DNA from: Lachnoclostridium sp. UBA903
GTDB taxonomy: Bacteria > Bacillota > Clostridia > Lachnospirales > Lachnospiraceae
Assembly (NCBI GenBank): GCA_002294045.1
Contig: DBEP01000007.1
Span: 247-35,522, forward strand
Direction of reading: 5' to 3'
Length of the DNA: 35,276 bases
The notes below the pieces were generated by a model. That model worked only from the letters and a program-made list of their open reading frames with translations. It was not told the origin of the DNA and made no database searches. Within the stretch, counting starts at the first letter, position 1; each line of letters opens with the position of its first letter. A program made the translations under genes and the position numbers. Below, piece by piece: positions 14,335-23,032 of this stretch.

Positions 14335-15327
14335 TTATAAGATAAATAACAATCCCAGGTTCCGAAGAATCCCTGTTTTCATAAAACCGAATTTTAAGAC
14401 CAGCTGTCTTCTTTTTATCCAGTTATGATTAAGCATATCCGCCATAGAATAGACCTGTATCTTTTGTTTTGCAGGCATGTCGTCCTGATATATCCAATAA
14501 AATTCTTCCGCCTGCCGGGCTGTTTTATATATAACCTCTCTCTGTTTTGGCAAGGAGGAAATCCTGTCCTTGATATAATCTATAAAATTACGGCTGCCAA
14601 CCACATTACCGCCGTGCTGCCTGTAAAAAAGAGTTGCGGAAGGAAGAAAGCTGATATGTCCGAATGCAGCGGCAATCAAAGCCACCCACCAGTCATGGTA
14701 TCTTGCGTTTGCCGGCTGCGTATGCATTAATTTGCGAAGAGATTCGTTAAACATAACGGTACATCCAATCAGTTTGTTTTCCATCATTATATGCGGCAAA
14801 TCCACCTTCCTGGTGTCTAATTTATTGCATTTATAAAAAGAACGGTTTAAAATATTCAAATTAATATCCACTACCAAAGCATCTGTAAATACTGCCACCG
14901 GTATATCCTGCCCGTATTTTCTTTCTTCCTTTTTCATCTGCATTATGGTTTTGTCAATTTTATCCGACATCCAGACATCATCCTGGTCGCAGAACATATA
15001 ATAGTCTGTCACGGTTTCCGTTTCGCAGTCTTCGTCCGCAACGACAGCCTCATCCTCCTGTATACTGTTATTGTAATCGGCCGCCGTCTGAACGCCTTCC
15101 AAAAAGTTTCGTATAACTCCTTTATTACTTGGATTACACCGGAATATAATTTTATCCGGATAACGCAAAACATATTCTTCTACAATACGATGGGTACCGT
15201 CGGCTGAACCGTCGTCAAAAATCCATAATTTCCAGTTCTTATAATTACTTTTCAAAATGGATTCAATTTGTTCCCTGATATACTTTTCACCGTTATAGGC
15301 TGCTAAAATAATATTAATTCGATTCAT
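14335..15327 (-). CDS. Family 2 glycosyltransferase (rhamnosyltransferase-like)
   Basis: A 330-residue GT-A fold enzyme. It opens MNRINIILAAYNGEKYIREQ, then WIFDDGSADGTHRIVEEY (nucleotide-sugar site) and CDQDDVWMSDKID (the metal-binding DxD region), typical of GT2 enzymes that build rhamnose-containing polysaccharides. No transmembrane helix is obvious. An acidic insert (about residues 90-110, EDEAVVADEDCETETV) interrupts the usual fold and is unusual. The ATG at 15327 follows AGGAG by 6 bases; the frame extends to 15354 but without a ribosome site. It is 102 bases after another GT2 gene, so the two likely act on one cell-surface glycan. Confidence 0.88.
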   Translation of the reverse strand: MNRINIILAAYNGEKYIREQIESILKSNYKNWKLWIFDDGSADGTHRIVEEYVLRYPDKIIFRCNPSNKGVIRNFLEGVQTAADYNNSIQEDEAVVADEDCETETVTDYYMFCDQDDVWMSDKIDKTIMQMKKEERKYGQDIPVAVFTDALVVDINLNILNRSFYKCNKLDTRKVDLPHIMMENKLIGCTVMFNESLRKLMHTQPANARYHDWWVALIAAAFGHISFLPSATLFYRQHGGNVVGSRNFIDYIKDRISSLPKQREVIYKTARQAEEFYWIYQDDMPAKQKIQVYSMADMLNHNWIKRRQLVLKFGFMKTGILRNLGLLFIL

Positions 15328-15429
15328 CCTTACTCCTAACCTTTCCGAAAACACGAAAGACTTCCAAAAAAGGCGCCTTCTGTCAGTTTTATCCCTCCGC
15401 GGCCTTTTAACTTTGACGCTTAAGAAATT

Positions 15430-16437
15430 TTATTTCCAGAAGGAAGGATTCATACTCAGCTTCTTTCGCATTTGGAGGGGAAATATTTCATAATTTTTTC
15501 CCGCTTTGTATCCCAGATATTTAAAACCGCTTTGCAGTATCAGATCGGGTATTAACAGGAACTGTTTCTTATCTATCAGGTATTCCAGTGTCTGCACTAC
15601 CAGTTTTATACCTTCATCTTCCGATTTGACGGTTGAAAAAATATGACTGTATTGTTTTTGTGAAACCGCAAGGTCAAAATTTCTTTTAAATTGCTGTATA
15701 TAAGTATAAACATGAGAATGATATACTCTGGCTTTTGCAGAATAAGCAATGGCATAACCTTCATGAATCATACCTGCCGCCATAATCATATCTTCATTAA
15801 AAATAGTTTTGTCAACAAAACCTCCCAGACTATCATATACGCTTTTGCGGTAAGCCGCACATACATTGGAGCAGAAATATGTTTTAATACCCAGTTCCGG
15901 CAGGTCGTCCAATGTTTTGGTATAACTTTTCTCCGGGTAATTAAAACGTCTGGTATAGCTTTCTATCATACCGCTTTTCGGCATGGTCAGCTGCCTGCCG
16001 TATGATGCTGCCACCCTTGGGTCATGAAAGGGTTCTATTAAATATTTTATTAAATTCGCATCGGCCGGAACCGCATCCTGGGTCATAAATACAAGGATTT
16101 CAGCACGGGATAAAGAGGCACCGTAATTTCTGGTCCCGCCGTGGTCAAATTCCGATTTTTTTATTTCAAAACGTTGGATTTTACAGCCAGAAGTATTCAG
16201 ACTCATAACATAATCCATAATATCTTCTGTTTTCTTATTTGGAGCAAGCAGACTTTTACCGGAAACCTCCTCCACCGTATGGAGTATTATAATACGGTTT
16301 GGCTTTATACTTTGTTTTACTAATCTCTCTACCAGCAGCTTACATTTTACATCCGGTTTATAAACCGGTATAATCACATCAACAAAGGCTTCCTTCCGTA
16401 TCTCCGACTTGTTATCTAATGTATCAGCATCCATCAT
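15430..16437 (-). CDS. Family 2 glycosyltransferase (rhamnosyltransferase-like)
   Basis: A 335-residue GT2 protein. VDVIIPVYKPDVKCKLLVER is the N-terminal donor-binding strand, FDHGGTRNYGASLSRAEIL and FMTQDAVPADANLI follow, and the acceptor region contains FNEDMIMAAGMIHEGY. The FDHGGTRN motif is common in RfbF-type rhamnosyltransferases. GGAGAG lies 7 bases before the ATG; a second ATG is adjacent (MMD). A consensus promoter sits 41 bases upstream, so this gene and the next (14335-15327) form a two-gene unit. Acceptor and donor are not determinable from sequence alone. Confidence 0.88.
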   Translation of the reverse strand: MMDADTLDNKSEIRKEAFVDVIIPVYKPDVKCKLLVERLVKQSIKPNRIIILHTVEEVSGKSLLAPNKKTEDIMDYVMSLNTSGCKIQRFEIKKSEFDHGGTRNYGASLSRAEILVFMTQDAVPADANLIKYLIEPFHDPRVAASYGRQLTMPKSGMIESYTRRFNYPEKSYTKTLDDLPELGIKTYFCSNVCAAYRKSVYDSLGGFVDKTIFNEDMIMAAGMIHEGYAIAYSAKARVYHSHVYTYIQQFKRNFDLAVSQKQYSHIFSTVKSEDEGIKLVVQTLEYLIDKKQFLLIPDLILQSGFKYLGYKAGKNYEIFPLQMRKKLSMNPSFWK

Positions 16438-16477
16438 ATAAATCTCTCCACCTCACTTCCCATAGTTTCATAAAACT

Positions 16478-16506
16478 ATCATACCCAAGTATTAAATCCC
16501 TGTCAA
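16478..16506 (-). promoter_or_regulatory. Consensus sigma-A promoter of the glycosyltransferase pair
   Basis: Minus-strand TTGACA (16506-16501), 17 bases, TATGAT (16483-16478). It lies just downstream of a very strong hairpin (16514-16563) that ends the htrA message. Confidence 0.8.
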
Positions 16507-16513
16507 GCAAATA

Positions 16514-16563
16514 TACCCTGCGGGTTAAAACACCGTCTTTTTCTGTGTTTAACCCGCAGGGTA
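16514..16563 (-). terminator. Very stable hairpin after the HtrA gene
   Basis: TACCCTGCGGGTTAAAACAC (16514-16533) pairs with 16545-16563, a 19-bp stem with a single bulged base and an 11-base loop. It lies 49 bases past the protease stop. A strict T-run is missing (TATTTGCTTG follows on minus), so termination strength is uncertain; it may instead protect the 3' end. Confidence 0.55.
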
Positions 16564-16612
16564 CCGTTTACACCTTTTATGGTAACTTAATTACTGCTGA
16601 ACCTGCCGGCGC

Positions 16613-17908
16613 CTAATTACCGGAAGGCCGGGAATCAAAGGTTACATTTAATGTCTTATCTACATATTCACCGTCTTCCAGGGATTTTACACCTATCGTA
16701 CCGCTGCTGCCTGCTTTGGTATAACCCAATACTTCCTGTAAATCCGCCATGGCTTCGATAGTGATATTGTTAATGGAAACAATTATGTCTCCTACCTTTA
16801 TACCTGCTGCTTCTGCTGCCGAACCTTCCTTGATTTCTCCAACGTAAACACCCACAGGCATATTAAATCTCTGGGAATAATCATCGGTAACGTCTTTGCC
16901 GGCTATGCCTAAATATGCTTTATCGCCTTCATCCAGATTTGTTCTGTTCATTAATTCATTTATAACAGGAATCGCATCGGAGATGGGAATTGCGTAGCCA
17001 ATACTCTCAACACTGCTATCTACATATTTTACGGAATTAATGCCAATTACCTCTCCTTTGGAATTCAGCAATGCACCGCCGCTGTTTCCCGGATTTATGG
17101 CCGCATCGGTCTGTAATACCTTTAAGGTGACATTATTAACGGTTACTTCACGGTCCAAAGCACTGATATAACCAACGGTTATGGATTGTCCATATCCCAA
17201 AGCGTTTCCTATGGCAATAGCCATTTCTCCAAGTTTTAAGGAATCGGAATCTCCCAGAGTTGCAATCTTAATATTATCAATGGTGCCTTCCTTCAGATCG
17301 GAAATCTTAACGGATATAACTGCCAAATCCGAAGCAGGTGCGGTTCCCTTAATGGTTGCAGATGCGGTTGTATCATCTGCAAATGTGATTTCAACCGATT
17401 TTGCATCAGCTACTACATGGTTATTGGTTGCAATTAATATTTCAGAATCATTTTGACCGATAATGATACCGGAACCGCTGCCCTGCATGTCTTCGCTGTA
17501 CTGTCTGCCGAATATGTCGCTGGCTACATTGGTTACTACGGAATTAATAGCTACGATAGCCGGCATTACATTATCAACTACGGCAGAAACATCACCTGTA
17601 ATATTATTCGTTCCGGTCTCTACCGCAACCACATCATCCGCATTCTCTCCCTCTGCCGTACCGCTGTCCGTTTCACCGGCAGTTTCACTGGTACCGGCAG
17701 TTAAAGAATAATATCCCTGGAAGGTGGCCCCTGCCACTAAACCGAATACGGCTGCCGCTGCAACAAGTTTGGTAAAGCTTTTTAGCAGCCTGTGCTTCTT
17801 CTTAGGTTTCACATCAGAGATTACCACATTTCCTTCAATAATCTCCCCCGTAACATGGGTTATATAATCATCATCATTATTTTGGTTATTATAAAATTCA
17901 CCGCTCAT
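16613..17908 (-). CDS. htrA: HtrA/DegP-like membrane-anchored serine protease
   Basis: A 431-residue protein with a cytoplasmic tail (1-48), one membrane helix (about 49-68), a Thr/Glu-rich linker, a trypsin-like domain and one PDZ domain (about 335-425). The catalytic triad is His164 (TNNHVVA), Asp194 (ASDLAVI) and Ser276 (NPGNSGGAL). HtrA proteases degrade or refold damaged proteins outside the membrane and usually respond to envelope stress. AAAGGAGA lies 7 bases before the ATG. Inverted repeats upstream may take part in regulation. It follows pheA by 242 bases and is probably transcribed separately. Confidence 0.93.
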   Translation of the reverse strand: MSGEFYNNQNNDDDYITHVTGEIIEGNVVISDVKPKKKHRLLKSFTKLVAAAAVFGLVAGATFQGYYSLTAGTSETAGETDSGTAEGENADDVVAVETGTNNITGDVSAVVDNVMPAIVAINSVVTNVASDIFGRQYSEDMQGSGSGIIIGQNDSEILIATNNHVVADAKSVEITFADDTTASATIKGTAPASDLAVISVKISDLKEGTIDNIKIATLGDSDSLKLGEMAIAIGNALGYGQSITVGYISALDREVTVNNVTLKVLQTDAAINPGNSGGALLNSKGEVIGINSVKYVDSSVESIGYAIPISDAIPVINELMNRTNLDEGDKAYLGIAGKDVTDDYSQRFNMPVGVYVGEIKEGSAAEAAGIKVGDIIVSINNITIEAMADLQEVLGYTKAGSSGTIGVKSLEDGEYVDKTLNVTFDSRPSGN

Positions 17909-18003
17909 ACTTTTATCTCCTTTCGAACCTGGTTTTTATATTTAATAATTAATTGCTTTATCTTTATTTTATAACTAGAGTTTAACAGGAAATTATGTCT
18001 ACT

Positions 18004-18047
18004 TTGTGATTACAATTTGAAAAATGTATGAAGAATCATAATCACAA
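18004..18047. promoter_or_regulatory. Inverted repeat upstream of htrA
   Basis: TTGTGATTA (18004-18012) and TAATCACAA (18039-18047) are a perfect 9-bp inverted repeat with centres 35 bases apart. The right arm runs into the palindrome ACAATTGT (18044-18051). It lies about 100 bases before the htrA ATG; a stress regulator such as a response regulator could bind there. No clear promoter is seen beside it. Confidence 0.4.
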
Positions 18048-18150
18048 TTGTAACATGTATTTTCCCGGAGATAAACTAAAACCAGTGTCTTACACAGGAA
18101 AAACGCATGAAGTGAATAAATTCTTTTCAGCTATTTTCTTTTAAAGGTGC

Positions 18151-19290
18151 TTATCCTATTGCTTTATAGCTTCCTAATATTTTAAGACTCATTGCTTCTT
18201 CCTGTATTCCATACAATGCATTTTTAACACCTGCTTCTTTCAGATTCCCTTCAAAATCAACAAAAAAACGGTACTCAAAAACTTTTCCTTCCAACGGCCT
18301 GGATTCAATTTTGGTCATATTCAAGTCATTGTATATAAAATGGGACAGCATATTGTAAAGTGTTCCGCTTTCGTGGGGCAACTCAAAGCATATGCTGATT
18401 TTATTCGCATCTTTAATAAATATCTTTTCTCTGGCTATGATAATAAAGCGGGTGGAATTATTATTCTCATGATTAACAGCTTCATCCAGAATCTGCAATC
18501 CGTAATATCCGGCTGCCTGCCTGCTTGCAATTGCCCCCTGTGTAATATCTCCGTCCTCCAGAACTTTTCTGGCACTGTCGGCCGTACTGTTACATTCAAC
18601 CGGCTTCATATGCCGGTGGCTTTCTATGTATTTCGAACACTGCATAAGTCCCTGGGGATGGGAATATACATTATGAATATTTTCTATGGAGGCTCCGGGC
18701 AGACCTAATAAAGCATGATCTATTTTTACTACATGCTCTCCTATGATGTAATTATCAAATTCCACAAGTAAATCATAAATATCCGATATACCTCCCGTGG
18801 AGGTATTTTCAATGGGAAGGACACCGTAATCCGCTTTTCCCTCTTTGATTGCCTGCATCACCATTTTAAAGGAAGAAGCATAAATCCGGCTTATATTTCT
18901 GCCAAAATACTCTTCCATGGCCTGTTCCGTATAGGAACCACGGACTCCGAAGCAGACTACCCTGGTGTCCGGTCCGGTAACCAGACTGTCTGTCTCGGTA
19001 AAAGGAACTTCATATCCGTTTTCACTGATTAAACCATACTGTAATTTACGGCTCATGGACATGATCTGGGTAAATAATTCCTGTACGCCATGTCTGTTGA
19101 AATCATTGCCGGCCATTTCTTGCAAAGCCCACAGTTTATCCTGCTCCCGGGTTTTATCAAAAACTTTTTTCCCGGTCTGAATCTTATACTCCGCCACATC
19201 CTTCGCCAGCCGCATTCTGTATTCAAACAGCTCGACAATTTTTTTATCGACTTTATCAATTTCTTCCCTGCTCTTTTGTAAATCTATCAT
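18151..19290 (-). CDS. pheA: Bifunctional chorismate mutase / prephenate dehydratase (P-protein)
   Basis: A 379-residue P-protein. Residues 1-90 are an AroQ chorismate mutase helix bundle (LQKSREEIDKVDKKIVELFE, RMRLAKDVAEYK, GKKVFDKTREQ). About 115-290 are prephenate dehydratase (GVRGSYTEQAMEEYFG, PIENTSTGGI, STADSARKVL, NSTRFIII). About 300-376 are an ACT domain (LPHESGTLYNMLSHF, IESRPLEGKVFEYRFFVDFE) for phenylalanine feedback. The start at 19290 (MIDLQKSREE) is chosen because AGAGG precedes it and the family begins there. The longer frame from 19365 adds 25 atypical residues. Confidence 0.95.
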   Translation of the reverse strand: MIDLQKSREEIDKVDKKIVELFEYRMRLAKDVAEYKIQTGKKVFDKTREQDKLWALQEMAGNDFNRHGVQELFTQIMSMSRKLQYGLISENGYEVPFTETDSLVTGPDTRVVCFGVRGSYTEQAMEEYFGRNISRIYASSFKMVMQAIKEGKADYGVLPIENTSTGGISDIYDLLVEFDNYIIGEHVVKIDHALLGLPGASIENIHNVYSHPQGLMQCSKYIESHRHMKPVECNSTADSARKVLEDGDITQGAIASRQAAGYYGLQILDEAVNHENNNSTRFIIIAREKIFIKDANKISICFELPHESGTLYNMLSHFIYNDLNMTKIESRPLEGKVFEYRFFVDFEGNLKEAGVKNALYGIQEEAMSLKILGSYKAIG

Positions 19291-19339
19291 AGTAACCTCT
19301 TTTCTTCCATTTCCTATTCTAAAATTTAGACTATTGTCA

Positions 19340-19369
19340 ATTATATAACATCTTAACTGTTTCATGCAA
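19340..19369 (-). promoter_or_regulatory. Candidate pheA promoter
   Basis: Minus-strand TTGCAT (19369-19364), 18 bases, TATAAT (19345-19340). The leader would be about 45 bases, and no attenuator peptide is seen. A TTGACA at about 19339-19334 is an alternative -35 without a good -10. Confidence 0.4.
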
Positions 19370-19587
19370 TCCTTTAGAAGTATTTATTGCATATTATACA
19401 ATGAAGGTTTATAATTAAAACATAAATTTAACAAAAAATCATATTGGAATTATATTTAATTTCTGGTTTTTTGTAAAAAATAACAGATTTTGTTACTTTT
19501 ATTAGATACGTATGTTTTCAATTGTGGTTTTACAGAAAATATAAAGAAAGGGAAGCCAATACACTGGTTCTTCAATTCTGTTAATTT

Positions 19588-19624
19588 TTGACAATAGAAT
19601 GTATGCTTCTACAAATTCTATTGT
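19588..19624 (+). promoter_or_regulatory. Promoter with overlapping inverted repeat before the DUF5050 gene
   Basis: TTGACA (19588-19593), 16 bases, TACAAA (19610-19615). ACAATAGAAT (19591-19600) and ATTCTATTGT (19615-19624) form a perfect 10-bp inverted repeat spanning -35 to +1, as expected for an operator bound by a dimer. Confidence 0.55.
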
Positions 19625-19667
19625 GCCGCACCTTAGACCAGTTTGCGGTATGCAATGGGTGTAAAAT

Positions 19668-20699
19668 ATGAAACAAATGATTAAAATTTTTGGACCTTTG
19701 ATCCTGATTATATTTGCCTTATTATTGTTTTATCATATCAAAAATTCAAACCGTACCGTTTATAATGAAGAATATGCTTACGGGAACACGGCCGGTAACC
19801 TGTTTAACGGCGGTTTATTCTGTGTATATGACGATAAGATATATTTCAGTAATATTAATGATAACGGAACACTTTATTCCATGGATTTAAACTGCGATAA
19901 TTTCAAAAAGATAAATGATGACAAACCTGAATACATAAATGCTGTCGGAAACTATATCTATTATGCACGCATGAATTATAAAAAGCAGTATAATACACCA
20001 AATGTATTTGCTTTAAAAAATGCGGGAATTTTCCGCATTGATTTAAACGGCAGCAATATAAAAAATCTTTATGACAACCCAAGCGGACTAATCAATGTAT
20101 ACGGCAACAATCTTTATTATCAGCGATACGACAGTAAAGACGGCTTAAATTTTTATAAGATTGGTATTGACGGTTCGGGGGAAAAGAAATTATCCGAGCA
20201 GCCAATCGTTCCAATGACTATTGTTAATAACATATTATATTATGCCGGTACGCAGTCAGATCATTCCATATACTCCATGAATTTAATAACTGGCAGTATT
20301 TCCACTGTTTATAAGGGAAATTGTTACGCACCTGTTTTTAATAATGATTATATTTATTATATATCCGTTTCCGATAATTACTCTATTTACCGTGTTAATT
20401 TAAATGGAGATAGCCCTGACTTAATTCTTAACGAAAGATGCAGTACTTACAACATAACGGAAGACGGTAAATATTTATACTTCCAAGCAGATAATAATGA
20501 AAATAACCGGATTGGCAAATTGAATATCCAGACCGGTGAAACCGATGCTATTAAGAAAGGCGATTTCAAGAATATTCATATAGCCGGTAATTATGTGTTT
20601 TTCATGGACTTTGCGGAAAAAGAAGCATATTTTCTCCCCGCCGGTCCGGTTAATAATGCTTCCACTTTCCGTCCTCCAAAATTAACGGATGAAAATTGA
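19668..20699 (+). CDS. Membrane-anchored DUF5050 (beta-propeller-like) protein
   Basis: A 343-residue protein. One N-terminal membrane helix (residues 7-23, no signal-peptidase or lipobox cysteine) is followed by repeated units of the type 'NGxLYSMDLNGDNxKKI...NAVGNYIYYA'. These occur about every 45 residues and are typical of DUF5050, a predicted extracellular propeller in clostridia. Its function is unknown; a sensor or surface-binding role is possible. The ribosome site is weak (GGGTG). It is convergent with the fol operon, 35 bases from folBK. Confidence 0.8.
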   Translation: MKQMIKIFGPLILIIFALLLFYHIKNSNRTVYNEEYAYGNTAGNLFNGGLFCVYDDKIYFSNINDNGTLYSMDLNCDNFKKINDDKPEYINAVGNYIYYARMNYKKQYNTPNVFALKNAGIFRIDLNGSNIKNLYDNPSGLINVYGNNLYYQRYDSKDGLNFYKIGIDGSGEKKLSEQPIVPMTIVNNILYYAGTQSDHSIYSMNLITGSISTVYKGNCYAPVFNNDYIYYISVSDNYSIYRVNLNGDSPDLILNERCSTYNITEDGKYLYFQADNNENNRIGKLNIQTGETDAIKKGDFKNIHIAGNYVFFMDFAEKEAYFLPAGPVNNASTFRPPKLTDEN

Positions 20700-20734
20700 A
20701 TGTCACCCAAAACAACAGACGCTGAAAAGGCTGA

Positions 20735-21574
20735 TTAAATTCTGCCGATGCTTTCCTCTTTATTCAATAATTCTTCGTACAGCTGAGAAACATTTTTTCC
20801 ATATACCGGATGAATAAAATCCGGCGCAATTTCACACATAGGTTTTAATACAAACTCTCTGTTTCTTATTTCAGGATGGGGTATTTTCAAAGAATCCGTT
20901 TTGATTACTTTCCGGTCATAAAACAGAATATCCAGGTCTATGGTTCTGGGGCCCCAATGTATGGTCCTGACCCGTTTCAGCTTGGTCTCTATCTCATTAA
21001 TTAATTCCAATAATTTCTCCGGGGTCCGGATTGTTTTTATTTCCAGGGCGCCGTTCAGAAAATCCTCCTGCTCTACCCCGCCCACCGGTGCGGTAAGGAT
21101 AAAGGAGGAAATATTGGCCACCCTGCATAAATCATCGGCTTTAAGCAAATCAATGGCAGTATTCAGATTCTTCTCCCTGTCCCCAAGATTGGAGCCGATA
21201 CTTAAAAAAACCTGATGCCATTCCCGTTCCATTACTACGGAAACCGTTTCTAAAGGAAGAAGGATAGGTGCCCAGGGCTTCTTTACCTCCAGCTGCAATT
21301 TTTCTATTAAGGGAAAGCGTATTAATAATGCCCTTGCAAGATGCTCTGTCAGTGTTTCAATTAATTTATAAGTATACTTTTCCATTTCCTCTTTGATAAA
21401 GTGACATATTTTTCCGTAGTTTAAGGAATATTTAAGGTCGTCTGTTCCCGATGCTTTTGTTAAATCCGCGTATAAAATTACGGATACCATAAATTTCTGG
21501 CCCAGTACATTCTCCTCTTTATATACACCATGATGGCAGAAAACTTCAAGATTTGTGATTCTGATTTGATCCAT
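20735..21574 (-). CDS. folK: Bifunctional dihydroneopterin aldolase / HPPK
   Basis: A 279-residue fusion of FolB and FolK, two consecutive steps in folate synthesis. Residues 1-117 are FolB (IRITNLEVFCHHGVYKEE, LNYGKICHFIKEEMEK, IETLTEHLA, VEVKKPWAP-like). Residues 119-279 are HPPK (VFLSIGSNLGDREKNL, GPRTIDLDILFYD, IPHPEIRNREFVLKPMCEI). It forms hydroxymethyldihydropterin and then its diphosphate. It starts 1 base after the folP stop (TAGcATG), so translation is probably coupled. It is the last gene of the operon. Confidence 0.95.
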   Translation of the reverse strand: MDQIRITNLEVFCHHGVYKEENVLGQKFMVSVILYADLTKASGTDDLKYSLNYGKICHFIKEEMEKYTYKLIETLTEHLARALLIRFPLIEKLQLEVKKPWAPILLPLETVSVVMEREWHQVFLSIGSNLGDREKNLNTAIDLLKADDLCRVANISSFILTAPVGGVEQEDFLNGALEIKTIRTPEKLLELINEIETKLKRVRTIHWGPRTIDLDILFYDRKVIKTDSLKIPHPEIRNREFVLKPMCEIAPDFIHPVYGKNVSQLYEELLNKEESIGRI

Positions 21575-21575
21575 G

Positions 21576-22409
21576 CTAACCTCTACCCCTTTCTCCTTCT
21601 TTACGTTCCCGTAATATGGCCTCAGTCATTTTTACAGCCCTGTAATTGGCCGCTATATCATGGACCCGGATAATCCTGCATCCTTTCATGACCCCGATTA
21701 CGGTAGTGGCAATCGTACCCTCCAGCCGGTCATCGGCCGATACATCCAAAGTAAGGCCAATAACCGATTTTCTGGAAGTGCCTAATAAGACGGGCAGGTT
21801 AAACTGCCGCAGTTCTTCCAGCCGGTTTATTAACATAAGATTCATCTCGTAGGTTTTGGCAAAGCCAATACCCGGATCGATAATCAATTTATTGCGGTCT
21901 ATGCCTGCATTTATCCCAATCCGTATACTTTCCCGCAAGTCCTCGATTACCTCAGCCATATAGTTTTCATATACCGCTTCTTTTCTGTTATGCATCAGAC
22001 AAGCCGGTACATCATACCTGCGGATAATTTCAGCCATATCCCGGTCATATTTTAAGCCCCAGATATCATTGACCATGGCTGCGCCCGACTCTATGGCTGC
22101 CTGGGCGACCTTGCTTTTGTAAGTATCAATGGATATGGGGGTCCTAAAATGCTTTTTAAGTTCTTTGATTATCGGCACCACCCGGTCAATTTCCTCTTCG
22201 TCCGGTATCCGTATATAACCAGGTCTTGTGGATTCGCCGCCTATATCGATAATATCGGCGCCTTCGCTTATCATCTGATCCGCATGTTTTAAGGCCTTAT
22301 CAATACGGTTATATCTTCCTCCGTCCGAAAAGGAATCCGGCGTCACATTCAGTATTCCCATTATATAAGTTTGTTCTTCCAGGTTAAACTCTTTCTCTCC
22401 TATTATCAT
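21576..22409 (-). CDS. folP: Dihydropteroate synthase
   Basis: A 277-residue TIM-barrel enzyme joining the pterin diphosphate and p-aminobenzoate, the sulfonamide target. Visible motifs are MGILNVTPDSFSDGGRYN, DIIDIGGESTRPGY, ISIDTYKSKVA, MVNDIWGL, LIIDPGIGFAKT, VLLGTSRKSVIG and IIRVHDIAANYRAV. The length is usual. A GGGA ribosome site precedes the ATG. The gene follows folE by 46 bases and precedes folBK by 1 base. Confidence 0.97.
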   Translation of the reverse strand: MIIGEKEFNLEEQTYIMGILNVTPDSFSDGGRYNRIDKALKHADQMISEGADIIDIGGESTRPGYIRIPDEEEIDRVVPIIKELKKHFRTPISIDTYKSKVAQAAIESGAAMVNDIWGLKYDRDMAEIIRRYDVPACLMHNRKEAVYENYMAEVIEDLRESIRIGINAGIDRNKLIIDPGIGFAKTYEMNLMLINRLEELRQFNLPVLLGTSRKSVIGLTLDVSADDRLEGTIATTVIGVMKGCRIIRVHDIAANYRAVKMTEAILRERKEGERGRG

Positions 22410-22455
22410 ACTGTCCCTGCCTAAATCCTATTCCGAGATTACGGTCTTAAATTTG

Positions 22456-23013
22456 TCACTGCATATTTATCAGCTGAAAAAAAACCGTTCTCATTTCGTT
22501 GTTATCTTCAAAAATGCCTCTGCCAAGAAACGTGGTAGTTAACGTCCCCGGTTTTTGTATTCCGCGCATAGTCATACACATATGCTCGGCTTTTAATAAA
22601 ACAATTACGCCTTTGGGGTTTAAATATTTCATAATATCATCTGCTATCTGTGCCGTCAGCTGTTCCTGAATCTGAGGCCTTCTGGCATAGGTTTCAACTG
22701 TTCTCGCCAGTTTGCTCAGGCCTGCCACCCTGCCGTCCGGTATATAACCGATATATGCCTTTCCATAAAACGGCAGCAGATGATGTTCACAGACCGAATA
22801 AAAAGGAATATCCCTTTCAATTATTATTTCATTATTAATGGCGGTAAAAGTTTTTCCCAGATATTCGCCGGCATCCCTGTCTAATCCTTTGAATATTTCT
22901 TCACACATTCCGGCTATTCTCTTTGGCGTATCGACAAGACCTTCACGGTTAACATCTTCACCGATACCCTCTAAAAACAGCTTAACTGCTTCCTCAATTT
23001 TTTTATGATCCAT
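22456..23013 (-). CDS. folE: GTP cyclohydrolase I
   Basis: A 185-residue FolE. CEHHLLPFYGKAYIGYIPDG and MCMTMRGIQKPGT supply the zinc-binding cysteine and histidine residues, and LSKLARTVETYARRPQIQEQ is the conserved active-site helix. It opens GTP to dihydroneopterin triphosphate, the first folate step. Two ATGs are adjacent (23016 and 23013); the second has the better distance (5 bases) from GGGAGG. It lies 19 bases after folC. Confidence 0.96.
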   Translation of the reverse strand: MDHKKIEEAVKLFLEGIGEDVNREGLVDTPKRIAGMCEEIFKGLDRDAGEYLGKTFTAINNEIIIERDIPFYSVCEHHLLPFYGKAYIGYIPDGRVAGLSKLARTVETYARRPQIQEQLTAQIADDIMKYLNPKGVIVLLKAEHMCMTMRGIQKPGTLTTTFLGRGIFEDNNEMRTVFFQLINMQ

Positions 23014-23032
23014 CATTTCCTCCCTTATGCAG

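Larger units (their letters stand above)
19291..19667. other. Divergent AT-rich intergenic region between pheA and the DUF5050 gene
   Basis: 377 bases. It contains the pheA promoter candidate (19340-19369) and the DUF5050 promoter with an overlapping inverted repeat (19588-19624). Between about 19400 and 19560 it is strongly AT-rich and without a plausible gene. Confidence 0.6.
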
